From: Saccharothrix saharensis
GTDB taxonomy: Bacteria > Actinomycetota > Actinomycetes > Mycobacteriales > Pseudonocardiaceae
DNA: 64,000 bases
Assembly: GCF_006716745.1 (NCBI RefSeq)
Contig: NZ_VFPP01000001.1
Location: 5,467,386 to 5,531,385 of the forward strand
Direction of reading: 5' to 3'
Part shown: positions 46,417-54,692 of the stretch, one piece after another
Layout of the letters: every line of letters begins with the position of its first letter
Numbering within the stretch: the stretch's first letter is position 1
Translations under genes and position numbers: made by a program
The notes under the pieces: generated by a model
Told to the model about the DNA's origin: nothing
Seen by the model: the letters and a program-made list of their open reading frames with translations, nothing else
Database searches by the model: none

Positions 46417-47481
46417 GTGGATGTCTTCTGGCACGACGCCTGCCTCGAGCACGACACCGGCGAGGGGCTGTGGGAGCTGCCCGGCCGGTGGGAGTGGCTC
46501 GACGCGCCCGAACCGCACCCGGAGAACGCGGCCCGGCTGCGCACGTTCCGGCACGCGCTGCGCCACGGCCCGGTCGCGCCGCACCTGTCGTGGTCGACCG
46601 GCCGGTTCGCCGACGACGAGGAGCTGGCCCGCGTCCACGCGCCGTCCTACCTGGCCGAGCTGCGCGCCGCGTGCCGGCAGCGCACCGCCGTCGAGGTGAA
46701 CACCGTCGTCGGCCCCGGCTCGTGGGACGCGATCCGCGCCGCCGCCGGCACCTCGCTGGCGGCCTACGAGGCGGTCGCGGCCGGTCGCACGCGCCTGGCG
46801 TACGCCCTGGTCCGCCCGCCCGGCCACCACGCCCAGCCGACCGCTGCGGACGGGTACTGCCTGGTCAACAACGCCGCGCTGGTCGCCGAGACGGCCCGGC
46901 GGGCGGGCCGCCGGGTCGCCGTCCTGGACTGGGACGTCCACCACGGCAACGGCACGCAGGAGGTGTTCCGCGACACCCCCGACGTGCTCACGGTGTCCGT
47001 GCACATGCGGCACGGGCCGTGGGCCGGGAACCACCCGCAGACCGGCGCGCCCGCCGAGTCGGGGACCTCGAACATCAACGTCGAGCTGTCCCTGGGCGCG
47101 GGCGACGAGGCGTACCGGCGGGCGCTGGCCGAGATCGCGTTCCCGGCGCTGGCCGAGTTCGGCGCGGACTTCCTGGTCTGCGCGTCGGGCTTCGACGGGT
47201 CGGCGTTCGACCCGAACGGCAGGCACAACCTCACCGCCGGCGGCTACCGCGACATCGGTCGGGCGGTCTCCGGCCTCGGCCTGCCGACCGTGCTCACCCA
47301 GGAGGGCGGCTACCTGCGCGGCTACGCGGCCCTGTGCCTGCACGCCCTGGTGGAGGGACTGCTCGGCCTGGAACTGCTGGACGACCCGCTGGCCTACGTC
47401 CCGGACGACACCCAGCTGGTCGGCGCGGACCTGGCCGAGGCCAAGGCCGCGCTGACCGGCTGGCAGTTCGCCGGCGGTTGA
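46417..47481 (+). CDS. Histone deacetylase-superfamily (class II) amidohydrolase
   Basis: 354 residues from GTG. It has the arginase/deacetylase fold with RPPGHHAQ (catalytic His pair at about 137-138), [13 protein letters not shown] (Zn ligands Asp173 and His175), [12 protein letters not shown] (third Zn ligand Asp) and [14 protein letters not shown]. Bacterial members remove acyl groups from polyamines or proteins, or act in acetoin utilisation. The substrate here is unknown. It ends 12 nt from the end of the convergent chorismate mutase gene, with no room for a stem-loop. Confidence 0.88.
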   Translation: MDVFWHDACLEHDTGEGLWELPGRWEWLDAPEPHPENAARLRTFRHALRHGPVAPHLSWSTGRFADDEELARVHAPSYLAELRAACRQRTAVEVNTVVGPGSWDAIRAAAGTSLAAYEAVAAGRTRLAYALVRPPGHHAQPTAADGYCLVNNAALVAETARRAGRRVAVLDWDVHHGNGTQEVFRDTPDVLTVSVHMRHGPWAGNHPQTGAPAESGTSNINVELSLGAGDEAYRRALAEIAFPALAEFGADFLVCASGFDGSAFDPNGRHNLTAGGYRDIGRAVSGLGLPTVLTQEGGYLRGYAALCLHALVEGLLGLELLDDPLAYVPDDTQLVGADLAEAKAALTGWQFAGG

Positions 47482-47493
47482 CCGCCGCCGGGC

Positions 47494-47790
47494 TCACCTG
47501 CCGAGGTGGCCGCGGCCCAGCTTGAGCAGGATCATGGCCAGGTCGCGGCCGTCCGGGCCGAGCTCCTTGTACCGGTTGATCACGTCGATCTCCCGGTTGT
47601 GCACGATCCGCGTGCCGCCGGCGGCCATCCGCGCCGCACCGATGATCTTGGAGACCTCGACCCGCCGCTTGACCAGCCGCAGCAGCTCCGCGTCCAGGTG
47701 GTCGATCTCCGCGCGCAGCGCGTCGATGTCCGGGTTGGTGTCGGTCTCCGCGTCGGTCTCGATCCCCGGGGCGGTTTCGGTGCTGTTCAT
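47494..47790 (-). CDS. AroQ-type chorismate mutase
   Basis: 98 residues. It is a single all-helical AroQ domain that turns chorismate to prephenate, the committed step to Phe and Tyr. LRAEIDHLDAELLRLVKRRVEVSKIIGAARM, then GGTRIVHNREIDVINRYKELGPDGRDLAMILLKLGRG match M. tuberculosis Rv0948c closely. That enzyme needs its C-terminus to be activated by DAHP synthase; the end here is RGHLGR. Its neighbour uvrD1 is divergent, as in M. tuberculosis. Upstream is a leader ORF rich in Phe and Tyr codons plus competing hairpins, which suggests control by attenuation. Confidence 0.94.
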   Translation of the reverse strand: MNSTETAPGIETDAETDTNPDIDALRAEIDHLDAELLRLVKRRVEVSKIIGAARMAAGGTRIVHNREIDVINRYKELGPDGRDLAMILLKLGRGHLGR

Positions 47791-47836
47791 CGTGACGACC
47801 TCTCGACTCTGGTTGGAGTCCCAGCCCTGGCAGCAG

Positions 47837-47870
47837 CGAAGCCCCGGGGTCCGAGGACTCCGGGGCTTCG
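47837..47870 (-). terminator. Terminator-like hairpin (3:4) before chorismate mutase
   Basis: The arms are 47837-47852 and 47855-47870 (on the minus strand CGAAGCCCCGGAGTCC, then GGACCCCGGGGCTTCG). They pair over up to 16 bp with one wobble at a tight turn. It lies between the leader ORF and the chorismate mutase ATG. No U tract follows, as is common in high-GC actinobacterial terminators. Confidence 0.75.
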
Positions 47871-47921
47871 TGGTGGCTTGTCGGCGCTAGCGGTCCACGG
47901 GAGCCGGAGTCCGGTTCCCGT
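47855..47921 (-). promoter_or_regulatory. Attenuator elements: 1:2 hairpin and 2:3 antiterminator
   Basis: Segment 1 (ACGGGA on the minus strand, 47916-47921) pairs with segment 2 (TCCCGT, 47897-47902), extended by CCGG/CCGG inside. Within segment 2, GGACTCCGG (47904-47912) is the exact complement of CCGGAGTCC (47855-47863), which is the 5' arm of the terminator hairpin. The 9-bp 2:3 pairing would therefore open the terminator. Segment 1 begins within the Tyr codon of the leader peptide, right after the Phe codons. Confidence 0.7.
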
Positions 47922-47943
47922 AAAAAAACTCGAAGTGGGCCAT
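47887..47943 (-). CDS. Leader peptide rich in Phe/Tyr, upstream of chorismate mutase
   Basis: 18 codons: MAHFEFFYGNRTPAPVDR. Four of the first eight residues are Phe or Tyr (FEFFY), the end-products of the pathway that the next gene serves. A GTG two codons upstream is an alternative start. It ends in TAG 17 nt before the terminator-like hairpin. Stalling at the Phe/Tyr codons would cover segment 1 and favour the antiterminator. This is inferred from sequence; no expression evidence is available. Confidence 0.7.
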   Translation of the reverse strand: MAHFEFFYGNRTPAPVDR

Positions 47944-47991
47944 GCGCACCCGCTCATCATGCCACAGCCACGGGCTGTCGGTGGTACCCGG

Positions 47992-47997
47992 TAACGT
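47992..47997 (+). promoter_or_regulatory. -10 element of uvrD1
   Basis: TAACGT is followed by 9 nt and the ATG at 48007, so the leader would be absent or only a few bases long. Confidence 0.4.
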
Positions 47998-48006
47998 GGA
48001 CAGGCG

Positions 48007-50331
48007 ATGAGCGCCTTGTTCGACTTGCCTGCAAGTCCCCCTGCCTCCCGGTCCGCGCGGCTGCTCGAAGACCTCAACCCGTCCCAGCGTCGGGCCGTCG
48101 AGCACTCGGGCGCCCCGCTGCTGGTCGTCGCGGGTGCGGGCTCGGGCAAGACGCGCGTGCTCACCCGTCGGATCGCCTACCTGCTCGCCGAGCGCGACGT
48201 GCACCCCGGTGAGGTCATGGCGATCACCTTCACCAACAAGGCCGCCGCCGAGATGAAGGAGCGCGTGGCCGACCTGGTCGGCGCGCGGGCCCGCTCGATG
48301 TGGGTGTCCACGTTCCACTCGATGTGCGTGCGGGTCATGCGCCGCGAGGCCAAGACGCTCGGCATGTCGTCGAACTTCTCCATCTACGACTCCGACGACA
48401 CCCGCCGGCTCATCACGCTGGTGGCGCGCGACCTCGACCTGGACCCCAAGCGCTACCCGGCCCGCACGCTGGCGATCCACATCTCGAACCTGAAGAACGA
48501 GCTGGTCGACGCCGCCACCGCCAAGGAGCGCGCGACCAACGACCTGGAGCGCCGCGTCGCCGAGGTCTACGAGAGCTACCAGCGCCGGCTCGGCGACTCG
48601 AACTCGCTGGACTTCGACGACCTGATCATGCGGACCGTCGAGCTGCTGCAGAACCACCCGGACGTGGCCGAGCACTACCACCGCCGGTTCCGGCACGTGC
48701 TGGTCGACGAGTACCAGGACACCAACCACGCCCAGTACACGCTGGTCCGCGAGCTGATCGGGACCGGCGCGGACGGCGTGCCGCCGGGCGAGCTGTGCGT
48801 GGTGGGCGACGCCGACCAGTCGATCTACGCCTTCCGCGGCGCGACGATCCGCAACATCGTGGAGTTCGAGCGCGACTACCCGCAGGCCACCACGATCCTG
48901 CTGGAGCAGAACTACCGGTCCACCCAGACCATCCTGACCGCGGCCAACGCGGTCATCTCGCGCAACCCGAACCGCCGGGACAAGCGGCTGTGGAGCGACC
49001 TGGGCGACGGCGAGAAGATCGTCGGCTACGTCGCGGACAACGAGCACGACGAGGCGCAGTTCGTCGCCAACGAGATCGACCGCCTGGTCGACACGGGCGA
49101 GGCGAACAACGGCGAGATCGCCGTGTTCTACCGCACCAACAACCAGTCGCGCGTGTTCGAGGAGATCTTCATCCGCCTCGGCCTGCCCTACCGGGTGGTC
49201 GGCGGCGTCCGGTTCTACGAGCGGCGCGAGGTGCGCGACGCCCTGGCCTACCTGCGGGCGCTGTCCAACCCCGACGACACGGTGTCGCTGCGGCGCATCC
49301 TCAACGTGCCCAAGCGCGGCATCGGCGAGCGCGCCGAGGCGTGCGTGTCGATGTACGCCGAGCGCGAGCGGATCGGCTTCGCGGCGGCGCTGCGCGACGC
49401 GGTCACCGGCAAGGTGCCGCTGCTCAACCCGCGCTCGCGCAACGCGATCGCCGGGTTCGTCGAGATGATGGACGAGCTGGGGCGGCTGGTCGAGCGCGGC
49501 GACGACGTGGCCGACATCCTCGAAGCGGTGCTGGAGCAGACCGCCTACCGGGCCGAGCTGGAGGCCAGCGAGGACCCGCAGGACCACACCCGGGTCGAGA
49601 ACCTGAACGAGCTGGTCACCGTGGCCCGCGAGTTCACCGACCTGGGCACGGCGGCCCCCGCGCCCGACGAGGCGGTAGCCGATTCGGAGGGCCTGCCCGC
49701 CGAGGGCTCGCTGGCCGCGTTCCTGGAGCGGGTGTCGCTGGTCGCGGACGCCGACTCGGTGCCGGACGCGGAGTCCGACGGCGTGGTCACGCTGATGACG
49801 CTGCACACCGCCAAGGGCCTGGAGTACCCGGTGGTGTTCTGCACCGGCTGGGAGGACGGCGTCTTCCCGCACATGCGGGCCCTGGGCGACCCGACGGAGC
49901 TGGCCGAGGAGCGCCGCCTGGCGTACGTGGGCATCACGCGCGCCCAGAAGCGGCTCTACCTGTCGCGGGCGCTGGTGCGCTCGGCGTGGGGCCAGCCGTC
50001 GGCGAACCCGGCGTCGCGGTTCCTCGACGAGATCCCGGCCGACCTGCTCGACTGGCGGCGGCTGGAGCCCAAGCGCACCGCGCCGTCCGCGCCGACGTCG
50101 TGGAGCCGCGGTTCGGGCCCGTCCCGCCCGGCGCCGACGAACGCGGGCTGGAAGGACACGCCCGCGCTGAAGCTGGACGTGGGTGACCGGGTGAGCCACG
50201 ACAAGTACGGGCTCGGCCGCGTGGTGGCCGTGGACGGCTCAGGGCCCCGTGCGACCGCCACGATCGACTTCGGCGGCGCGGGGACGGTGCGGCTGATGCT
50301 CATCGGCGGCGTACCCCTCGTGAAGCTCTGA
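48007..50331 (+). CDS. uvrD1: UvrD1/PcrA-type DNA helicase
   Basis: 774 residues, superfamily 1A helicase. Motif I GAGSGKT is at 43-49, Ia AITFTNKAAAEMKERV, II LVDEYQDTNHAQY, III VVGDADQSIYAFRGA, IV EQNYRSTQ, V VTLMTLHTAKGLEYP and VI EERRLAYVGITRAQ. It unwinds DNA in nucleotide-excision repair and at stalled forks, and in mycobacteria UvrD1 works with Ku. The C-terminal segment (VGDRVSHDKYGLGRVVAVDG) is the Tudor-like domain of PcrA that binds RNA polymerase. It is divergent from chorismate mutase, the same order as Rv0948c-Rv0949. Confidence 0.96.
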   Translation: MSALFDLPASPPASRSARLLEDLNPSQRRAVEHSGAPLLVVAGAGSGKTRVLTRRIAYLLAERDVHPGEVMAITFTNKAAAEMKERVADLVGARARSMWVSTFHSMCVRVMRREAKTLGMSSNFSIYDSDDTRRLITLVARDLDLDPKRYPARTLAIHISNLKNELVDAATAKERATNDLERRVAEVYESYQRRLGDSNSLDFDDLIMRTVELLQNHPDVAEHYHRRFRHVLVDEYQDTNHAQYTLVRELIGTGADGVPPGELCVVGDADQSIYAFRGATIRNIVEFERDYPQATTILLEQNYRSTQTILTAANAVISRNPNRRDKRLWSDLGDGEKIVGYVADNEHDEAQFVANEIDRLVDTGEANNGEIAVFYRTNNQSRVFEEIFIRLGLPYRVVGGVRFYERREVRDALAYLRALSNPDDTVSLRRILNVPKRGIGERAEACVSMYAERERIGFAAALRDAVTGKVPLLNPRSRNAIAGFVEMMDELGRLVERGDDVADILEAVLEQTAYRAELEASEDPQDHTRVENLNELVTVAREFTDLGTAAPAPDEAVADSEGLPAEGSLAAFLERVSLVADADSVPDAESDGVVTLMTLHTAKGLEYPVVFCTGWEDGVFPHMRALGDPTELAEERRLAYVGITRAQKRLYLSRALVRSAWGQPSANPASRFLDEIPADLLDWRRLEPKRTAPSAPTSWSRGSGPSRPAPTNAGWKDTPALKLDVGDRVSHDKYGLGRVVAVDGSGPRATATIDFGGAGTVRLMLIGGVPLVKL

Positions 50332-50380
50332 GGCGCGCTCAGCCGTAGTTCGCCGTCTTACGTGTGCACAGGTGGCCGGT

Positions 50381-50398
50381 CGACCCCCCAGGGGGTCG
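50381..50398 (+). terminator. Terminator-like hairpin after uvrD1
   Basis: CGACCCCC (50381-50388) and GGGGGTCG (50391-50398) are perfect complements with a 2-nt turn. It lies 50 nt downstream of the uvrD1 stop. Confidence 0.6.
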
Positions 50399-50401
50399 TC
50401 C

Positions 50402-50629
50402 GGTGTTCACCTGAACGTGGCGAAATTCCCGCGCAACCCGAATCGGGCCCGTGCGTCTCTAGAGGTGTCACGAGCGGGAGGGCCGGGTCGTTCGGGGTGA
50501 GCCGGTCGGAGGGACCCGCTTGACGGCAGCGGGGGGCTGCACGGGGGTGCAGCAGGTGCGGGAGCCGTGTCGGGGCGGTGACCGCGAGAGGGGATCACCT
50601 CAGGGGGCGGTTCCACGCGGGGGAGTTCC
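50402..50629. other. Unassigned GC-rich stretch between two hairpins
   Basis: About 230 bases with no coding frame I can support. It lies between the uvrD1 terminator-like hairpin and the 23-bp hairpin at 50630. The plus strand is G-rich (for example GGCAGCGGGGGGCTGCACGG and AGAGGGGATCACCTCAGGGG) and can fold into several small hairpins such as GGTGA/TCACC. A small RNA is possible but not shown. Confidence 0.4.
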
Positions 50630-50678
50630 GCACAGTGGAGGGGCCGGGCTGCTCAGCAGCCCGGCCCCTCCACTGTGC
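50630..50678. terminator. 23-bp perfect hairpin, bidirectional terminator
   Basis: The arm 50630-50652 (starting GCACAGTGGAGGGGCC) pairs without mismatch with 50656-50678 around the 3-nt loop TCA. It lies 22 nt from the stop of the M23 gene on the minus strand and also ends any plus-strand transcript. Confidence 0.92.
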
Positions 50679-50700
50679 GCCGGTGACGAGCCGGATCGGC

Positions 50701-51501
50701 TCAGACGCTGATGCCCTTGGAGTTCAGCCAGGTCAGCGGGTTGATCTTCTTGCCGTCCGGGTTCCACACCTCGAAGTGCAGGTGCGGGCCGGTGGAGAAG
50801 CCGCGGTTGCCCATGCGCGCGATCTGCTCGCCCGCCATGACCCGCTGGCCCTTGCGCACCGAGTAGGTGTCCACGTGGCCGTAGACGGTCACGGAGCCGT
50901 CGGCGTGCTCGACCTTGACCCACAGGCCAAAACCGCTTGCGGGACCGGCCTCGATCACGACACCATCCGCGGCGGACAGGATCGGCGTGCCGATGGGGCC
51001 CGCGATGTCGATGCCGTAGTGCATCTCGCCCCAGCGACCGCCGTAGCCGGACGTGAAGTCACCCGCGGCGGGGCGGGCGAACTTGGGGCGACGCGCCTCG
51101 GCCTCTTCGGCCTCGCGGGTCTCGGTGATGTGCTGGCTCTTGACGAGCTTCTGCGCCTCGGCCGCGGGGTCGACCGTCTTGGCGACGGGCAGGACCTGCG
51201 GGGACGCGGGGCCGGTGCCACCGACGCCGAACGCGGCGGCGCCGTCGGCGGCGGCGTTCGCGAGCGGGGTGACCTCGTCGGCCTGGGACGGCGAGTCGGA
51301 GCCGAGCGCGTGGAGCGTCTGCCCCGCGCCGGCGGCGGCGAAGGCGCCGACGGCGACCGCGGCGACCACGATCCGTCCGCGCAGCGCCGAGGGCGGGGGC
51401 GGGAGCCGGTGCGTGCTCACCGTGCGCGTCGAAGCGCGGTCTACCGCTTCTTCGAGCACAGCAGAACTCGTATGGCCGCCGGGGGAGCGGTGTTGAGACA
51501 A
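50701..51501 (-). CDS. M23-family (lysostaphin-type) metallopeptidase, membrane-anchored
   Basis: 266 residues. An N-terminal hydrophobic segment (about 43-60, RGRIVVAAVAVGAFAAAGAG) anchors or exports the protein. A helical linker is followed by the LytM domain with Zn ligands His161 and Asp165 (HYGIDIAG) and HxH at 240-242 (GPHLHFEVW), plus His209 in YGHVDTY. It cleaves peptidoglycan cross-bridges or activates other hydrolases. The start is TTG 51501, chosen because GGAAGG lies 7 nt upstream. It corresponds to Rv0950c, which also sits between uvrD1 and sucC. Confidence 0.9.
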   Translation of the reverse strand: MSQHRSPGGHTSSAVLEEAVDRASTRTVSTHRLPPPPSALRGRIVVAAVAVGAFAAAGAGQTLHALGSDSPSQADEVTPLANAAADGAAAFGVGGTGPASPQVLPVAKTVDPAAEAQKLVKSQHITETREAEEAEARRPKFARPAAGDFTSGYGGRWGEMHYGIDIAGPIGTPILSAADGVVIEAGPASGFGLWVKVEHADGSVTVYGHVDTYSVRKGQRVMAGEQIARMGNRGFSTGPHLHFEVWNPDGKKINPLTWLNSKGISV

Positions 51502-51710
51502 AACCTGGCCTTCCGTCTTCGGGGAGTCCGGTCGGACTGCCGGGCGGGGGATCCCGGTTGAGCCGGTCGGGGTACCGACTCGTCGTCCTGGTTGTGACCA
51601 GACCGTGACAACGGACCGGGGGAAGATAACGGCGCGGAGCCCCTAAGGGCAATCCCCGAACCTGAACATGACCGTTTAGCGGTCAGTGGGACATCCCCGC
51701 GTATGAGTCG

Positions 51711-52685
51711 TCACGCAGGGTCATAATCGCCGGCGGCAAACACGGCGGGTCCAGGCACGATGGGGTGATCCAGGTTGTCGTCCGAACGTGTGAGGGCGCT
51801 CACAATGAGGTGAAGCGTGCGCGTGTCGACCGGTAGTGAAAGGTGACCTGAATCACGTATCCGGTGCTCTTCGACGACCAACGAGGGGTGCTCCAACCGG
51901 GCGTTCCGCTGGGGCACGACCACCTGGTCCATCTCGCTCCAGACCACGACGAACCTCGTCCGGCACGGGCGGGACGGTTCGGCCAATTCGGACAGCAGGT
52001 CCGATCCGGGCCTCAACTGCCTGGTCAGCGGGGTGGGCACCAGGTAGGCGGTCATCGTGCCCAGGTGCGGGGTCCCCAGCGTCACGAGCGTGCGGACGCG
52101 GGCGTCGCCGTCCAGGCGCTGCACGTAATAGCGCGCGATCAGCCCGCCCAGCGAGTGCCCCACCACGTGCACCCGGTCGGACCCGGTCTCCGCGCAGATC
52201 CGCTCGACGTGCTCCCCGAGCAGCGCCGCCGACCGCCGGACGTCCCCCGTCAACGCGGTCAACACGCTGTAGTTCACGGCGTGCACCACGCCGAAGCCAC
52301 GCCTCCGCAGCGCCCCCGAAAGCACCGCGAAGGCGGACCGGTTGTCCCCGATGCCGTGCACCAGCACGATCGGGGTGCCCGCCGCTTCCATGGACGAAAC
52401 CACCAGGCCGCGCTGCCGGGGCGGCAGGTGGTCGGTGCGGTAGGCGCGGAAGTGGCCGTCCGGCTTCACCTGTTCTTCCAGGACGCCCCACGGGTAGAGC
52501 ACGGTGCGCGCGGCCAGCCAGGCGGCTTCGACGGCGACGCCGCGCACCCCTCCGGGTGAAGCGGCGGCCCGCAGCACACCGCCCGCGAGCCCCAGTGCCT
52601 CGCCCGCGACGGCCCGCCCGGTGTCCACGCCGGCGCCGACGCGGTCCGCCCACGACCCCACGAGACGCCGCACCGCGTCACCCAT
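51711..52685 (-). CDS. Alpha/beta hydrolase, triacylglycerol lipase-like
   Basis: 324 residues from ATG 52685. The oxyanion loop IVLVHGIGDNRSAF and the nucleophile elbow VHVVGHSLGGLIARYYVQ carry the catalytic Ser. A later VWSEMDQVVVPQRNARLEHP holds the Asp, and DSGHLSLP the His. It is a cytoplasmic or membrane-associated esterase/lipase with unknown substrate. The open frame runs much further upstream, but that part overlaps the divergent membrane-protein gene in the wrong phase. A 209-nt gap with no other gene follows before the M23 gene. Confidence 0.85.
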   Translation of the reverse strand: MGDAVRRLVGSWADRVGAGVDTGRAVAGEALGLAGGVLRAAASPGGVRGVAVEAAWLAARTVLYPWGVLEEQVKPDGHFRAYRTDHLPPRQRGLVVSSMEAAGTPIVLVHGIGDNRSAFAVLSGALRRRGFGVVHAVNYSVLTALTGDVRRSAALLGEHVERICAETGSDRVHVVGHSLGGLIARYYVQRLDGDARVRTLVTLGTPHLGTMTAYLVPTPLTRQLRPGSDLLSELAEPSRPCRTRFVVVWSEMDQVVVPQRNARLEHPSLVVEEHRIRDSGHLSLPVDTRTLHLIVSALTRSDDNLDHPIVPGPAVFAAGDYDPA

Positions 52686-52783
52686 AGGGCTGAAAGTAAG
52701 TGATGCCCCCACCAACTGCGAGTACCCGACGGTCGATGTCCACAACCGCCGCCGGCCGTCCGTCGCCACCCGCCCGGTTTTGC

Positions 52784-52789
52784 TAGCGT
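52784..52789 (+). promoter_or_regulatory. -10 element of the membrane-protein gene, probably leaderless
   Basis: TAGCGT is followed by 7 nt and the GTG start at 52797, with no ribosome site between. Confidence 0.42.
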
Positions 52790-52796
52790 CCGACCG

Positions 52797-54425
52797 GTGA
52801 TCCGAACCGCTGAACCGGTCTCCACGGCCCCCGCGAGACTCCGGACGGCGGTGGGGGTGGCCGCGGCGGGCGCGCTGCTCACCGCGGTGGCCCCGGCTGT
52901 CGGCGTGGTCGACGGCTCCGCGCCGCCCGCGTTCACCTCCTGGCCGCTGCTCGCGCCGCTTGCCCTGCTGCCCACGGCCCTGGCCGCGCTGTTCCTGGTC
53001 CGCGGCCAGGTGCTCACCGCCGCCGCGGCCCTGGTCGCGCCGGCCGTGTTCGCCGTCGGCCGCCTGCTCGACGACCTGCACCTGCTGGTCGACCCGGTGG
53101 ACGCGGCCCGGCCCGAGCTGTTCCGGCTGACCAGCCTGGAGCCCCCCGCCCCGGCGGCGGGCCTGTGGCTGCTGCTCGCCGGGCACGTCCTGCTGGTCGT
53201 CGCGGGAGTGCTGGCCACCCTCGGCGCGGAACCGGACGTGCGCAGCGAGCGGGCGAGCTTCGTGCTGCCCGCCACGGCCGGCACCCTCGCGGGTCTCGGC
53301 CTGTTCACCGCCCCGTTCACCTCGACCGACGCGCTCATCCCCGCGCGCGGCACGTTCGACTCGCCGACGCTGCCCATGCTCGGTGGCCTCGTGCTCACCC
53401 TGGCCGCGCCCGCGCTCGCCGTCCTCGCCGCCAGCGCCACCACCCACGAGGCGCGCAAGGGCGGGTTGGTCGGCCTCGCGGCCGTCGTGCTCGCCGTCGC
53501 CCTGCCGCCCGTCGTCACCGGCTTCGTCGTCGACGGCGTCGGCCCGGCGGTCGGCCCGTTCCTGGCCCTGGCCGCCGCCGTCGCGCTCGCCTGGCCGCAG
53601 CGCGCCGTCAAGGACGAGGACGTCGAGGAGCACGCCGTCGCGCTGCCGGGCGCGCGCCGGCTGCACGTCATCGCGGCCGTGCTCGGCCTGGTCGCCGCCG
53701 CGGCCGCGGCCGTCGGCGCGTCCACCGACCACCTGGTCCTGCCCGACGGCTTCCCGCCGCCGGCCGACTACGCGGCGCGCCTGCTGTGGCCCGCCGCCAT
53801 CGCCACCGGCGTGCTGGCCGCCGCGCTGCCGGTCAAGGCCGCCGTCCGGCCCGCGTTCACCGTCGTCACCGCCACCGTCGCGCTGGCGGCCGCCGTCGCG
53901 CTGGACGCCGTCTTCACCGCGACCAAGGTCGACGTCGTGCAGCCCGGCGTCGGCGTGTGGTTCACCGCGGGCGCGGTCGTCGCCGCCGCGGCTGCCGCCG
54001 CCACCGCCGCCCTGGCCGGCGCGGTCGAGCGGGACGAGGTGGGCACGAGCCCGACCGAGCCCGCGCTGCCGCTGGTCGCCGCCACCCTGATCGCGGTGCT
54101 GCTCGCGCTCGGCGCGTTCGCCCTGCCCGTGCTGCGGGCGCCGGACTACGTGCCGATCGGGGCGTTCGGGCTGCGGGTCGGCTCCTCCGGCCTCCTGGTG
54201 GCGTTGCTCGCGGTGGTGGTCGCCGGGGTGGTCGCGCTCAAGGCGCGGCCCGGTCGGGGCGCGGCGCTGCTGCTCGGCGCGGCGGTCGTGACGGCCGTCC
54301 GCGCCTGGGAGTACCCGCTCACCGCCGCCCGCGCCGCCGAGGCCGCACCCGGGCCGGGGCTCTGGCTGGCCGCCGCCGCGACCGTCGCGTTCATCGTCGC
54401 GGGCGCGCTGCGGACGGCCCGCTGA
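52797..54425 (+). CDS. Polytopic integral membrane protein, function unknown
   Basis: 542 residues, extremely rich in Ala, Val and Leu, with about a dozen predicted transmembrane helices (for example TAVGVAAAGALLTAVAPAVG, LIAVLLALGAFALPVL and LLVALLAVVVAGVVAL). Charged loops are short; the one at about 272-282 is acidic (KDEDVEEH). No catalytic or transport motif that I know is visible. It lies between the lipase gene (divergent) and sucC. The GTG follows a -10 element by only 7 nt. Actinobacterial genomes commonly carry such Ala/Val-rich membrane proteins here. Confidence 0.72.
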   Translation: MIRTAEPVSTAPARLRTAVGVAAAGALLTAVAPAVGVVDGSAPPAFTSWPLLAPLALLPTALAALFLVRGQVLTAAAALVAPAVFAVGRLLDDLHLLVDPVDAARPELFRLTSLEPPAPAAGLWLLLAGHVLLVVAGVLATLGAEPDVRSERASFVLPATAGTLAGLGLFTAPFTSTDALIPARGTFDSPTLPMLGGLVLTLAAPALAVLAASATTHEARKGGLVGLAAVVLAVALPPVVTGFVVDGVGPAVGPFLALAAAVALAWPQRAVKDEDVEEHAVALPGARRLHVIAAVLGLVAAAAAAVGASTDHLVLPDGFPPPADYAARLLWPAAIATGVLAAALPVKAAVRPAFTVVTATVALAAAVALDAVFTATKVDVVQPGVGVWFTAGAVVAAAAAAATAALAGAVERDEVGTSPTEPALPLVAATLIAVLLALGAFALPVLRAPDYVPIGAFGLRVGSSGLLVALLAVVVAGVVALKARPGRGAALLLGAAVVTAVRAWEYPLTAARAAEAAPGPGLWLAAAATVAFIVAGALRTAR

Positions 54426-54582
54426 ATCGGTCACCCGCCGGCCGGTCCCGCCGGCGCGTGGTGATCGACCTCACCACCTCTATGACGGACTTCACGGGCG
54501 TGGGGTGCGGTGGAGTCCGGCCTGGTCGATAGTGTCTTGCGAAGCCGCGTCGAGCCGGTCCCCCCACGGCTGTGCCGGCGTT

Positions 54583-54625
54583 CCAGGTGATGCCTGGTAC
54601 GTGTGGGCACCAGGCTCCAGCCTGG
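54583..54625 (+). promoter_or_regulatory. Leader of sucC with mutually exclusive hairpins
   Basis: Four segments: CCAGG (54583-54587), GCCTGGT (54592-54598), ACCAGGC (54609-54615) and GCCTGG (54620-54625). Segments 1:2 and 3:4 can pair together, or 2:3 alone (7 bp), so the RNA has two alternative folds. It lies about 70-110 nt before the sucC GTG. Role unproven. Confidence 0.4.
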
Positions 54626-54692
54626 AGCGCCGGACCTCAGAGGACCGCACGACATGACGCGGTGTCCGACACCGACGTCGCAGGAGACCCGA

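Noticed and set aside
50332-51710. Possible c-di-AMP (ydaO) riboswitch near the M23 peptidase gene
   Set aside because: This riboswitch often precedes cell-wall hydrolase genes in actinobacteria, but the conserved core near CCGAACCCGUCAGCUAAC is absent on both strands.
51711-54434. 907-codon minus-strand open frame
   Set aside because: Residues before the lipase start at 52685 are low-complexity antisense of the membrane-protein gene.
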